Assembly (NCBI GenBank): GCA_963675955.2
Contig: CAXXVR010000010.1
Coordinates: 276,525-340,524, forward strand
Direction: 5' to 3'
Source of the DNA: Desulfocicer sp963675955
GTDB lineage: Bacteria; Desulfobacterota; Desulfobacteria; Desulfobacterales; Desulfobacteraceae
Length of the DNA stretch: 64,000 bases
Part shown: positions 24,704-34,328 of the stretch, in pieces
Layout of the letters: each line of letters opens with the position of its first letter
How positions within the stretch are numbered: the first letter of the stretch is position 1
Notes under the pieces: generated by a model
Told to the model about the DNA's origin: nothing
Database searches by the model: none
The model's input: only the letters and a program-made list of their open reading frames with translations
Program-made: the position numbers and the translations under genes

Positions 24704-25899
24704 TGTCCCCCGTTAACGCTGCATTATTACCGCAGACAACTGTAAATATTGATCTTTCAGCACTGGTCCACAATCTTTTGCAACTTCGCCGGACCACGGT
24801 ATCATCGGCACAGATCATGGCGGTAATAAAGGCTAATGCCTATGGACATGGGGCAGTGACCGTTGCAAAAACGCTGATTAAAAACGGCGTTTCATTTCTC
24901 TGCGTGGCCCGGGTATCTGAAGCGGTGGAGTTAAGAGATGCAGGTATTGACACCCCCATCCTGCTGTTTGGGGATGTGTTACCCTGTCAGATCTCATACA
25001 TGAGCCGTCATGACATCAGGGCCACCGTCACCTCCCTGGAAACAGCACACATTATTTCAGATGAAGCCATTAAATGCGGCAATACCATCAAAGTACACAT
25101 CAAGGTGGACACGGGCATGGGCCGTCTTGGCATTCTGCCATCAGCCCTTTCCGTCTCCACCCCTTTGGACGGCCACTGCTCAGCCGAGGAAGAAATCCAG
25201 AAAATTTCTGCAATGAAGGGTCTGTTTGTGGAGGGTATTTACACCCATTTTGCCAGTGCCGACTGCCGGGATAAAAGCCAGACCCTGGGTCAAATGGCTC
25301 TTTTTAACAATCTCCTGAAAAAACTGGATGCCCGGGGCATCTGCCCCCCATTAAGTCATGCGGCCAACAGCGCCGCCATTCTGGAGATCCCCCAGAGCCA
25401 TTTTAACATGGTCCGGGCCGGTATCTGCCTTTACGGACTCTGGCCCTCCATTGAGGTCGATCATAAGCTGGCGGAACTGAAACCGGTTATGTCCATCACC
25501 TCTGCCATCATTCATTTAAAGAAAGTCCCCAAGGATTTTGGTGTAAGCTATGGCAGCACCCATATCACCTCCAGAGAGACAACCATTGCAACGGTTCCCA
25601 TCGGATATGCCGATGGTTACAAGCGTCTGCTCTCCTCCAGGGGCTGGATGATTGTAAAAGGGGTGAAGGTACCGGTGGTGGGACGTGTGTGCATGGATTT
25701 CACCATGATTGATGTGGGCAACGTTCCCGATGTAAAGCTGGGAGACCCGGTGACCATCATGGGTCGGGAGGGTGATTGTGAGGTCAGTGCCGATGACATT
25801 GCCAATTTGTGCAACACCATCAACTATGAAATCGTGGCTTCCCTCACCCGGCGAATGCCCATCCGATATATACATGGAAAGGAGAAGATACCACTATGA
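24703..25899 (+). CDS. alr: Alanine racemase
   Basis: Alr interconverts L- and D-alanine using PLP, supplying D-Ala for peptidoglycan or for catabolism. The PLP lysine is Lys43 in VIKANAYGHG and the opposing catalytic tyrosine is Tyr283 in GVSYGST. KVDTGMGRLG and MDFTMIDV are also conserved. The 398-residue length is slightly long. It overlaps both neighbours by a few bases, so the aminotransferase, alr, capA and racemase genes are translationally coupled. Whether it is the main cell-wall racemase or specific to this cluster is open. Confidence 0.93.
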   Translation: MSPVNAALLPQTTVNIDLSALVHNLLQLRRTTVSSAQIMAVIKANAYGHGAVTVAKTLIKNGVSFLCVARVSEAVELRDAGIDTPILLFGDVLPCQISYMSRHDIRATVTSLETAHIISDEAIKCGNTIKVHIKVDTGMGRLGILPSALSVSTPLDGHCSAEEEIQKISAMKGLFVEGIYTHFASADCRDKSQTLGQMALFNNLLKKLDARGICPPLSHAANSAAILEIPQSHFNMVRAGICLYGLWPSIEVDHKLAELKPVMSITSAIIHLKKVPKDFGVSYGSTHITSRETTIATVPIGYADGYKRLLSSRGWMIVKGVKVPVVGRVCMDFTMIDVGNVPDVKLGDPVTIMGREGDCEVSADDIANLCNTINYEIVASLTRRMPIRYIHGKEKIPL

Positions 25900-27206
25900 A
25901 CCCCCTTCCTTTTATAGACTGGCAAACGGGAACCATCCGTTTACCTGCTTACCAGGATCACCCCGATGTGGACAAAAATAATCCCAGGGCGGATGTAATC
26001 ATCGCCGGAGACTGGGCACCCATAAGGGCATTTGGGCCTCTAATTGAAAAAGATCCGGTGTCCATCTATGGAGATCTTTATCCCCTGCTCTCCGGTGCCG
26101 ACCTTTCCATTGTCAATTTAGAAGCCCCCTTAAGCGATACCGGGCACCCGGTTTGGAAAAGCGGTGCCGTATTCAAGGGTGAAACAAAACATGTAAAAGG
26201 TTTATCCTGTGTTCCCTTTGATGTTGTGACCCTGGCCAACAACCATATGTTTGATTTTGGTCAGGCGGCATTCCAGGAGACCTTGAATGTACTGGATGAA
26301 AATAATATAAGGCACCTCGGGGCCGGAAACACTCTGGAGGAGGCTAAAAGGCCATTGATCCTGACGGTGAAGGGGCTTACCATCGCCCTTGTCAACTTCA
26401 GTGAAGGCGAAGACCTCACCGGTGCGGACACGGCAAAACCAGGGGTCATGGGCTGGGATCTGTCCCTGATGGAGGACACCATCAAAGGGCTGAAGGGCAA
26501 CGTGGATTTCATCATCGCCATCAGCCATTGCGGGGTTGAGTACATCCCGTTTCCCCCGCCCTATGTCGCCAACGCTTTTAAACAGATGGCCGATGCCGGG
26601 GCCGATGTGGTCATCGGGCACCATCCCCATGTTCCCCAGGGCATTTGTGTGCATAACGGGGTCCCCCTTTGCTACAGTCTTGGCAATTTTATATTTTACC
26701 AGGATACCCGGCTGGTGCATCGAAAACAGGGATACATGGTGAAACTTGTTTTAGAAAAACACCTGCCTCCGGCCCTGGAACTGATCCCCTATGAAATCCA
26801 TGACAGGGGGGTATCCTGCCTGAAGGGTGGCAGCAAAGAATGCTTTTTTGCAGGTCTGAAAAAAATTTCAGATCCCCTTGACACCCCGGAGGGCATCGAA
26901 GATGCATGGCACGGTTTTCTGCACAACTATGGTACCGATGGGTTTTTCAAAGAAATTGAAATGCTCATGAACCGCATGAAAGAAGACCCGAAAAAAGGGG
27001 CTGCCATGTTCAGAAACCGTCTCACCACCCTCCAGCATTTCCACCACTGGAAAGATACCATGTCACGCATGGTGGAAGGCACTCTGGAATCCTCACCGGA
27101 CTGGGCAAGACAGTTGAGCCGGGAATGGCTCACCCGCACCCTGGATGATCGTAAGATGTCCCCAACCATCCTCCAGAAACAAAACACGGGGGAAAAGACC
27201 CGATGA
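25896..27206 (+). CDS. CapA family metallophosphatase-fold protein
   Basis: The protein has the PGA_cap signature of CapA/PgsA: IIAGDWAP, NLEAPLSDTG, VTLANNHMFDFG, ISHCGVEY and IGHHPHVPQG, the metal-binding points of a calcineurin-like phosphoesterase fold. Family members take part in poly-gamma-glutamate capsule production or are of unknown function. There is no signal peptide or membrane helix, unlike capsule-linked CapA, which suggests a cytoplasmic role here. Length 436 residues. It overlaps alr by 4 bases and the next racemase gene by 4 bases. Confidence 0.85.
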   Translation: MNPLPFIDWQTGTIRLPAYQDHPDVDKNNPRADVIIAGDWAPIRAFGPLIEKDPVSIYGDLYPLLSGADLSIVNLEAPLSDTGHPVWKSGAVFKGETKHVKGLSCVPFDVVTLANNHMFDFGQAAFQETLNVLDENNIRHLGAGNTLEEAKRPLILTVKGLTIALVNFSEGEDLTGADTAKPGVMGWDLSLMEDTIKGLKGNVDFIIAISHCGVEYIPFPPPYVANAFKQMADAGADVVIGHHPHVPQGICVHNGVPLCYSLGNFIFYQDTRLVHRKQGYMVKLVLEKHLPPALELIPYEIHDRGVSCLKGGSKECFFAGLKKISDPLDTPEGIEDAWHGFLHNYGTDGFFKEIEMLMNRMKEDPKKGAAMFRNRLTTLQHFHHWKDTMSRMVEGTLESSPDWARQLSREWLTRTLDDRKMSPTILQKQNTGEKTR

Positions 27207-28159
27207 CAGATATCATGACAAGGGAAAACCTGAGCGGCAGCACTTTAGACATGTCAAAAATACTCCCTTCCGCAGAGCAAACCCTTCTGGTAACAGATTC
27301 CGGCCTGGGGGGACTTTCGGTATTCACCGAGATTGCCAATCAACTGAAGGCCGGGTCTCCCTGGAAAACCGTCAATCTCATATATTTCAACGCCTGGCCT
27401 GAATCCCACCGCGGATACAATCATTTCCCGGACATGGCCACCAGGGCTCGGGTGTTTCATAATGCCATAACAGCCATGGCACAATACCACCCCCATCGGA
27501 TATTCATTGCATGCAACACCCTTTCGGTAATTTATCCCGAAACCGCCTTCAGCAGAGAAACCGACATTGCAGTCACCGGTATTGTGACGGACGGTGTGGA
27601 CATGATCCACAAACAAATGATCCAGACACCGGACAGCCGGGTGATAATTTTTGGTACACCCACCACCACCTCGGCCCGGTCCCATGAGATGCGGCTCAAA
27701 GATATGGGCATTGAAGGAAATCGCATCTTCAACCAGGGTTGCGTGGATCTGGCAGGTAAGATTGAAAGAGACCCCTTCAGCGATATTGTGCCGGAAATGA
27801 TTGATGACAATGTGCAAAAGGCTGTGGCAAAAATGGGTAACGCAGGTGGCAGGGTTTTTGCTGCCCTTTGCTGCACCCATTTCGGATATTGCCGGGATCT
27901 TTTCATGGAAGCCATGAAAAAGCATATAACCAGGGATGTGGTGATATTAAATCCCAATGAGGCCATGGCCCACCGGGCGTTAAAGCAGGAAAAGGCCGTC
28001 ACGGATGACCCGGAAATCAAATTTCATATTGTTTCAAGGATACCCTGGGAAGATACGCGCATTAACGCCTACCGCCGATTGCTGGAAAAGGTATCCCCTG
28101 AAACAGTGGCGGCCCTCGGCAGATATGAGCTGAACCCGAACCTGTTTTCTGTAATATAA
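27203..28159 (+). CDS. Asp/Glu racemase superfamily protein (MurI-like)
   Basis: The sequence has the cofactor-independent racemase pattern: TDSGLGGLSV near residue 31, catalytic Cys104 in IACNTLSV, and the second cysteine and histidine in CCTHFGY (Cys224, His226). Known members racemise glutamate or aspartate. The spacing resembles glutamate racemase, but the protein is longer (318 residues) and the segments between motifs differ from standard MurI, so the substrate is uncertain. The start overlaps the capA stop (ATGA). An ATG 12 bases later is an alternative start. The unit ends at an intergenic repeat. Confidence 0.82.
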   Translation: MTDIMTRENLSGSTLDMSKILPSAEQTLLVTDSGLGGLSVFTEIANQLKAGSPWKTVNLIYFNAWPESHRGYNHFPDMATRARVFHNAITAMAQYHPHRIFIACNTLSVIYPETAFSRETDIAVTGIVTDGVDMIHKQMIQTPDSRVIIFGTPTTTSARSHEMRLKDMGIEGNRIFNQGCVDLAGKIERDPFSDIVPEMIDDNVQKAVAKMGNAGGRVFAALCCTHFGYCRDLFMEAMKKHITRDVVILNPNEAMAHRALKQEKAVTDDPEIKFHIVSRIPWEDTRINAYRRLLEKVSPETVAALGRYELNPNLFSVI

Positions 28160-28164
28160 TATAA

Positions 28165-28392
28165 CCGCCGTGTCGGCCCGCCGACACAACGAAAAATGGG
28201 TCGTAGACGCGGAACCAAATGGTATTATACCGCCCCCCCGACGGGCAATGGGCCCGGACCGGAACTGTAGACAGCTCAATTGTCCGGTTCCTATTGCCCG
28301 TCGGGGGGGCGGCTCTGCTGAAGTTGCCTTGAAGGCTGCCTTTTCATATAAAAACATGCATGGCAAATTGGTCTGCCACAACGAAAAACGAA
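28165..28392 (+). repeat. Modular hairpin repeat, full copy A
   Basis: Left module: stem TGTCGG/CCGACA (28171-28186) followed by ACAACGAA (28186-28193). Centre: a perfect 20-bp GC stem, arms 28230-28249 and 28293-28312, each with a run of seven C or G, enclosing a smaller hairpin (CTGTAGACAG). Then GGCTCTGCTG and a GCCT/AGGC hairpin. Right module: stem TGGCA/TGCCA (28361-28378) followed by ACAACGAA (28378-28385). The copy near 63.1 kb matches over most of its length. It lies between the MurI-like gene and the ATP-grasp gene. Confidence 0.9.
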
Positions 28393-28450
28393 AGTTCTTT
28401 AATTCCAGCGTATTGGTGAGACTTTCATATAAAAAAATGGAGATAAAAAA

Positions 28451-29434
28451 ATGAAAAAAGTATTAATCATCACCGGCCCCGCCGGGGACGCCCAGGGCTG
28501 GGGAGACCTTTCTGTCACCCAGGAGGTATGCAAAGCCATTAATGAAGGTGACAACTACGCAGAGATTGCATTTGTCAACAACATGAAAGAGTTCTACACG
28601 GCCATTGAAGAAAAAGAATACGATATCATCTGGAGCTGCCTTTACTACATCAACAGCAAATCAGACACCATCGGGTTGAACGAAGACGGTGAGTGGTTTG
28701 CAGATATCTTTGATGAGAGAAAAATTCCTTACATAGGTCCCAATGCTGCCACCATGAAGGCCCTGATCAACAAAACGGCCACCCATGATATCCTAACGGC
28801 AAAGGGCATTTCCGTGCCCTATCATTACCAGATTGATCGCAATGACCCCTTGCCTGTCCTTACCTACCCGGCCTTTGTAAAACCCAGCTATGAATCCAGA
28901 TCCGTTGGCATCAGTGACGACAGTGTGGTCAATTCGGATGATGAACTGAAAAAACGGGTGGCCCATATCCACGACACCTATGATCAGCCAGCCCTGGTTG
29001 AAGAATACCTGCCAGGTGATGAATACACGGTATTAATGCTTGGCAACGGTGAACACCAGGAATTTCTACCCGGTCAGGTATTGGTAGACCCTGCGCTTTT
29101 CGGTAAGTATCCCATCTTAAGAAGTGACTTAAGGGGGGTGGGTGCCACCAAAATTAGACCCGCCGGGAAATATTCCGACCAGGCTAACGAACTTTGTCGC
29201 CAGGCCATGGAAGCCCTCAATTGTCTGGATCATGTCCGGGCGGACATGCGCTTGGATGCCAACGGGGTTCTTAAAATTATTGAAGTCAACGGCATCCCAG
29301 GCCTGAAACCCATAAAAAGCTGGAGTCCCCAGATGTTCACCATGCACCATGCATCCGGTGATGAAGCCCAGGATTACAAAAAGCTGGTGAACCACATTGT
29401 CACCTCGGCCCTGGCACGGTTTAATCTTATTTAA
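28451..29434 (+). CDS. ATP-grasp ligase, D-alanine-D-alanine ligase-like
   Basis: The 327-residue product has the ATP-grasp pattern of the D-Ala-D-Ala ligase family: KTATHDILTAKGISVP, YPAFVKPSYESRSVGIS, ALVEEYLPGDEYTV and the metal-binding end ADMRLDANGVLKIIEVNG. These enzymes join an acyl phosphate to an amine with ATP. The N-terminal substrate domain differs from Ddl and the order of genes suggests a specialised peptide-like product. The gene starts 16 bases after a second AAAAATGG-like stretch downstream of repeat A, with GGAG about 10 bases before the ATG. Confidence 0.83.
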   Translation: MKKVLIITGPAGDAQGWGDLSVTQEVCKAINEGDNYAEIAFVNNMKEFYTAIEEKEYDIIWSCLYYINSKSDTIGLNEDGEWFADIFDERKIPYIGPNAATMKALINKTATHDILTAKGISVPYHYQIDRNDPLPVLTYPAFVKPSYESRSVGISDDSVVNSDDELKKRVAHIHDTYDQPALVEEYLPGDEYTVLMLGNGEHQEFLPGQVLVDPALFGKYPILRSDLRGVGATKIRPAGKYSDQANELCRQAMEALNCLDHVRADMRLDANGVLKIIEVNGIPGLKPIKSWSPQMFTMHHASGDEAQDYKKLVNHIVTSALARFNLI

Positions 29435-29529
29435 ACCAGACAGCTTTAAATCTGTACTAACGATGGGTCAGGCCTGCATTAACAAAAATACCAATATATC
29501 AGGGTGAGCCAAGGCTTGACCCCTTACCC

Positions 29530-30408
29530 ATGGAAAAACACATGCCCCTTCCTTATCTACCTTCAATAAAAAAACAAATTATCAACCAGTGTACCATCGC
29601 AGGAACAGACCCCCTACAGGGATTTGCCTATTATTTTGATTTTTCCACCCCCATCATTGCCACGGCCATCCATGCCGGTCACCATGTTCGAAAAGAACTC
29701 TTACCTTACATGGTCATTCCTCCGGCTCAACGTCTGTTTGAAGAGGATACTGCCACAGAGAAAATGATCAAAGGCCTTGCCAACACAGTATGGGGGCTGG
29801 AATCCCGAGCCGTATACGATCTCAATCGGTCACCGGATCTGGCATTACCCCTCACCCCGGAAAAATTCTGGGGAATTCAGGTGTATGGCAACCAGCCCAC
29901 CCCTGAAATGAACCATAAAAGCCTGGAGAGCCACACTCGATTTTACGATTTCATGGGAACTGTGGTCACTCATCTGTTAAACAAATTTAATATCTGCATT
30001 GTTTTAGATATTCATTCTTATAATATTTCCCGACAACAAGAAAAAGGGTTTTCCTCTCCACCGGTGTTTAATCTGGGAACGGCACTGCTGAATCGATCCA
30101 GGTGGGAACCTTACATCCATAACTGGCTGTCAGGCCTTAAAAGCATCTGTCTTCCAAATGGGATTAAAACCACCGTGGCTGAAAATGAGGTATTTGAGGG
30201 GAAAGGACAATTGTGCCAATGTCTCAGCCAATGGGATGAACGCATTCTGGTACTCCCCACAGAAGTATCAAAGGTGTACATGGACGAACACACCGGCGAG
30301 GTGTATGAAGGGGTGGTAAGGGCCATAAATCTTGAATTTCAACGCATTACACGTCGGTTAGGCAATGCTCACAGCGTCGATCACCTTGGGGGTGGAGATC
30401 TAAGTTGA
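29530..30408 (+). CDS. N-formylglutamate amidohydrolase-like protein
   Basis: The protein resembles the FGase family of zinc-dependent amidohydrolases: TAIHAGHHVRKEL, FEEDTATEKM, VYDLNRSPD and IVLDIHSYNISR carry the probable metal and substrate residues. Known members hydrolyse N-formyl-L-glutamate in histidine degradation, but no hut gene is near. Its company (ATP-grasp ligase, racemases) suggests it cuts or trims an amide in a small peptide-like compound. Length 292 residues; the start is uncertain (ATG 29530 or 29542), as no good Shine-Dalgarno is seen. Confidence 0.75.
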   Translation: MEKHMPLPYLPSIKKQIINQCTIAGTDPLQGFAYYFDFSTPIIATAIHAGHHVRKELLPYMVIPPAQRLFEEDTATEKMIKGLANTVWGLESRAVYDLNRSPDLALPLTPEKFWGIQVYGNQPTPEMNHKSLESHTRFYDFMGTVVTHLLNKFNICIVLDIHSYNISRQQEKGFSSPPVFNLGTALLNRSRWEPYIHNWLSGLKSICLPNGIKTTVAENEVFEGKGQLCQCLSQWDERILVLPTEVSKVYMDEHTGEVYEGVVRAINLEFQRITRRLGNAHSVDHLGGGDLS

Positions 30409-30584
30409 ATTATTGATATTTTTATTTGTGTTTTTTTAAATATATAAATCACCCAAAAAAGATACCGGACACAAAGATTTATATCCAATGTTGTGAAATG
30501 GCGTATCAGGTGTTATATGAGGGGAAATTTTGAAACCATTAAGAGTTGAATAATGGAAAAAAAATGCGGAACTTCAATGAGAGA

Positions 30585-30620
30585 CAAAAAAGGGCTTACG
30601 GCATATTTGCTGTAAACCCT
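30585..30620 (-). terminator. Rho-independent terminator of tRNA-Thr
   Basis: Read on the minus strand, AGGGTTTAC and GTAAGCCCT form a stem just downstream of the tRNA, followed by a T6 run (complement of 30586-30591). Confidence 0.8.
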
Positions 30621-30629
30621 TGATTTTAC

Positions 30630-30705
30630 TGGAGCCGATGAGCGGAGTCGAACCGCTGACTTGCTGATTACGAATCAGCTACTCTACCAACTGAGTTACA
30701 TCGGC
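30630..30705 (-). tRNA. tRNA-Thr (anticodon CGU)
   Basis: The acceptor arms GCCGATG and CATCGGC pair perfectly. The anticodon stem GCTGA/TCAGC encloses TTCGTAA, giving anticodon CGU, which reads ACG. The D arm and T arm (GCGGTTCGACTCCGC) are normal and CCA is encoded. It stands alone, divergent from mfd. Confidence 0.95.
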
Positions 30706-30728
30706 ATTTGAATGTGTGACTACCTTTA

Positions 30729-33700
30729 ATGCTTATGACGTCTAAAATCAAGAAAAAAATGAAAAACACCCTTTTAAAAGAGTTCAATAAACCCGCCTCC
30801 CGCCTGGAACTCACCGGTATGAGTGGTGCAGAAAAAGGCTTTGTGGTGTCACAGCTGTGCCGGGACATGGAAAAAACCATTGTCGTTGTTGTCTCGGACC
30901 ATAAAAAAGCCATGCGTTTCATGGAAGACATCTCCTTTTTTATGCCAAATCCACCGTCCAAAAAATCCCGGCTGCTCTATTTTCCGGGGTATCATATCCT
31001 GCCCTTTAAATCGTTATCCTACCATGGGGCCACCGCAGCCAAACGCCTGAGCGTCCTCAACCATCTTATTTCAGGGCGTGCCCATCATCTGGTGGTGACA
31101 AGCGTGGATACACTGCTCCAGAAGCTGATCCCCAGACAAACCCTTGTGGATGCCCAGGAGCTGATCCTAAATGGCGAAGAAATTGACCGGAATCTTCTGA
31201 TTGCACGTCTCAACGCCGGTGGCTACCAGCGGACATCCCTTGTGGAGGAACCCGGTGATTATTCGGTGCGGGGGGGAATTATGGATATTTTTTCCCCAAA
31301 TTACGCTCTGCCCCTGCGACTTGATCTCATGGGGGATCTGGTGGAATCCCTGCGTTTTTTTTCCCCCATTTCCCAAAGGGGTACAAAGGAACTAAGAGAG
31401 GCCATTATCATCCCCGCCAGTGAAGCCGTACTGGAAAGAAGCTCCCTTGCCCATGTCCTCGGTCGACTGCGCCAGGCGGCATCGGAATCGGACATCGGAA
31501 CGGCAAAAATGAGAGAATACGTGGATCGCACCAAAGAAGAGGGACGGTTTCCCGGCATGGAAAGCATGCTGTCCATCGTATATCCACAGCTAAACACTTT
31601 CTTTGATTATGTGGACAACGATGCACTTTTTGTCATGGATGAGCCGGACCTGCTGCAACAGGAGGCCCATCAGTTTGAAAAAAATGCCCGGGAAAACCTT
31701 GAAACCGCCCGATCAGAAAAAAGATTGTGTGTGGCGCCGGAATCCATTTACATGACCTGGGACAATGTAATCACCCAGGTTTTTAATAGAAAAACCATCG
31801 CCTTCAAGGCCCTTGATATCCAGAAACCAGAAGACATCCTGCCCGCTTCCGACAAAACGGCTGCACAAACACCCGCCGCTGGTGAACCCGCTGTAAGTGT
31901 TCCCAAAGCCCCGGCTGCCACGGTTATGAATCCCGGTTTTAAAAATAATGCCCTCCTGTCCGCTGAGCTGAAAAGAGAGGGCCGCCACGAAAACATTTTA
32001 TTGCCCCTGGCAAAATGGCTGGAGGAAAAACGGGACATGGGCATGGCTGCGGTTGTGGTGTGCACAAGTGAAGTCCAGGCAACCCGGGTGGTTTCCCTTT
32101 TGCAACCCTATGGCATTGTACCTCTACGTCTGGATAAGTTTCCCCGGTCCCATGCCCTTTCCCCGGGTATTTTCCATGTGGTGGGCAATATCTCTTCGGG
32201 ATTTGTGCACCCGGACAAGGGGCTTGCCCTGATAACCGATCAGGAAATTTTCGGAGCAAAGAAAAGAATCCGAAAAACCGGTACCAGCCGGGCAAAAACC
32301 AGTTTCATCACCCCGGAAGAGCTAAAAGAAGGAGATATCGTCGTCCATGTAGAGCATGGCCTGGGGCAATATGAGGGGCTTCGCACCATCACCATGGAAG
32401 GTCTTTCCGGTGATTTTATCCTTATCTCCTACCGGGATGAAGACCGGCTCTATCTGCCGGTGGACCGCATGGAAATGATCGAAAAATATGTGGGGGTGGA
32501 AGGCTATACTCCACTTCTGGATAAAATCGGCGGGAAAACCTGGGGAAAAGCCCGGGCCAAGGCCAAAAAAGAGGTGGAAAAAATGGCCGGGGAACTTTTG
32601 AAAATATACGCCGAGCGCCGGGTACACAAGGGCCATGCCTTCAGCGCTCCGGATGAATATTATAACGATTTCCAGGCGGCATTTCCCTATGATGAAACCC
32701 CGGATCAGCTCAAGGCCATTGAGGATGTCCTAACCGACATGGAGGACGAAACCCCCATGGATCGGCTGGTGTGCGGGGATGTGGGGTATGGCAAAACCGA
32801 AGTGGCCATCAGGGCTACCTTCAAGGCAGTCAATGATGGCAAACAGGCCGCCGTGGTGGTGCCCACCACCATTCTGGCAGAACAGCATCTGCACTCCTTT
32901 CGCCAGCGGTTTGCCGGGTATCCGGTGACTGTGGAGGCCCTGTCACGCTTCAGAACGGCGTCACAGCAGCGTAAAATTCTGGAAAACCTTGCATCGGGTA
33001 AAACCGATGTGGTCATCGGCACCCATCGCCTACTCCAGAAAGATGTCCATTTCAAATCCCTGGGACTTCTGGTCATCGATGAGGAGCAGCGGTTCGGGGT
33101 AAAGCACAAGGAGAGTATTAAAAAGAAAAGAAGCACCATTGATGTGCTTGCACTGACGGCCACCCCCATCCCGAGAACCCTTCATATGTCCCTCACCGGC
33201 ATGCGGGACATCAGTGTCATCTCCACACCCCCCGAGGATCGACAGCCCATTGTATCTTATATTTCGGAATACGATGATTCTGTGGTGGCCGATGCCATCA
33301 AGCGCGAACTTGGCCGGGGGGGCCAGATCTTTTTCATACACAATGAGATAAAGACCATTTTCAAGTTAGCCGAAAATCTGCAGAAACTGGTTCCCCAGGT
33401 AAGAATTGGCGTGGCACACGGCAGGCTTTCAGAAAGCAACCTTGAAAAGGTCATGCTTCAATTCATCAATAAAGACATTGATCTGCTGGTGTGCACCACC
33501 ATTGTGGAATCGGGCCTTGATATTCCATCGGCAAACACCATGATCATCAACAAGGCTGACCGGTTCGGGCTTGCCCAGATCTATCAGCTGAGAGGACGCA
33601 TCGGCCGGGGGGAAGATCAGGCCTATGCCTATCTGTTTGTACCCGATGAAAACAGACTCACAAGGGATGCAAAAAAACGCCTGGCCGCCCTTATGGAACA

Positions 33701-34328
33701 CCGGGCTCTGGGCTCGGGATTCCAGATTGCCATGAAGGATCTCCAGATCAGAGGGTCCGGGTCCGCCCTTGGCGGTTCCCAGTCAGGTCACATTGCCGCC
33801 GTGGGATATGACATGTTTTTAAAACTCCTGGATGAAGCAGTATCGGATCTTAAAGGGGAACCCAAAATTGAATCCCTGGAACCGGAAATCAACATTGCCA
33901 TGTCCGCCCATATTTCAGAAGAGTATGTCCAGTCCATTGAGCAGCGTCTGACAATCTACCGGCGACTGTCCCAGATGACCGAACCTGCCCAGGTGCTGGC
34001 CATGCAAAAGGAACTCATTGATCGTTTCGGCAAGCTGCCCGAAGAAGCCGTCAACATGCTATTTAAAATCATGCTGCGGGTACTCAGTGTCAAGGCCGGA
34101 GTAAAAAAGATGGATATCACCAACACAACCATCTCCATGGTGTTCTCAGATCTTCACCAGAGATATCCTTCAAAGCTTGCCGGTGCTGTATCAAAAATTG
34201 TACATCCCCATGAATTCACCTCGGAGAATGTGCTCAAAATAACCGTGGGCAGCCGCATTAAAAAGATCACCAAGGCCCTGGTGGAGGCCAGAACGGCATT
34301 AAAGATTATTGCCACAGGGGTGAACTGA
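30729..34328 (+). CDS. mfd: Transcription-repair coupling factor Mfd
   Basis: Mfd removes RNA polymerase stalled at DNA lesions and recruits UvrA for excision repair. The 1199-residue product has the UvrB-like N-terminal module, the RNA polymerase-interacting domain (EGDIVVHVEHGLGQYEG, about residue 535), the RecG-like translocase motifs (GDVGYGKTEVAIR, DEEQRF, TATPIPRTLHMS, VESGLDIPSANT, QLRGRIGR) and the C-terminal TRCF domain. A Pro/Ala-rich linker lies near residues 375-400. The ATG at 30729 is one of several close in-frame starts. Confidence 0.96.
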   Translation: MLMTSKIKKKMKNTLLKEFNKPASRLELTGMSGAEKGFVVSQLCRDMEKTIVVVVSDHKKAMRFMEDISFFMPNPPSKKSRLLYFPGYHILPFKSLSYHGATAAKRLSVLNHLISGRAHHLVVTSVDTLLQKLIPRQTLVDAQELILNGEEIDRNLLIARLNAGGYQRTSLVEEPGDYSVRGGIMDIFSPNYALPLRLDLMGDLVESLRFFSPISQRGTKELREAIIIPASEAVLERSSLAHVLGRLRQAASESDIGTAKMREYVDRTKEEGRFPGMESMLSIVYPQLNTFFDYVDNDALFVMDEPDLLQQEAHQFEKNARENLETARSEKRLCVAPESIYMTWDNVITQVFNRKTIAFKALDIQKPEDILPASDKTAAQTPAAGEPAVSVPKAPAATVMNPGFKNNALLSAELKREGRHENILLPLAKWLEEKRDMGMAAVVVCTSEVQATRVVSLLQPYGIVPLRLDKFPRSHALSPGIFHVVGNISSGFVHPDKGLALITDQEIFGAKKRIRKTGTSRAKTSFITPEELKEGDIVVHVEHGLGQYEGLRTITMEGLSGDFILISYRDEDRLYLPVDRMEMIEKYVGVEGYTPLLDKIGGKTWGKARAKAKKEVEKMAGELLKIYAERRVHKGHAFSAPDEYYNDFQAAFPYDETPDQLKAIEDVLTDMEDETPMDRLVCGDVGYGKTEVAIRATFKAVNDGKQAAVVVPTTILAEQHLHSFRQRFAGYPVTVEALSRFRTASQQRKILENLASGKTDVVIGTHRLLQKDVHFKSLGLLVIDEEQRFGVKHKESIKKKRSTIDVLALTATPIPRTLHMSLTGMRDISVISTPPEDRQPIVSYISEYDDSVVADAIKRELGRGGQIFFIHNEIKTIFKLAENLQKLVPQVRIGVAHGRLSESNLEKVMLQFINKDIDLLVCTTIVESGLDIPSANTMIINKADRFGLAQIYQLRGRIGRGEDQAYAYLFVPDENRLTRDAKKRLAALMEHRALGSGFQIAMKDLQIRGSGSALGGSQSGHIAAVGYDMFLKLLDEAVSDLKGEPKIESLEPEINIAMSAHISEEYVQSIEQRLTIYRRLSQMTEPAQVLAMQKELIDRFGKLPEEAVNMLFKIMLRVLSVKAGVKKMDITNTTISMVFSDLHQRYPSKLAGAVSKIVHPHEFTSENVLKITVGSRIKKITKALVEARTALKIIATGVN

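Noticed and set aside
28165..28392. Reading the repeat family as integron attC sites
   Set aside because: The conserved AAC and GTT core pair with the required inverted spacing is not present, and no integrase gene is near.
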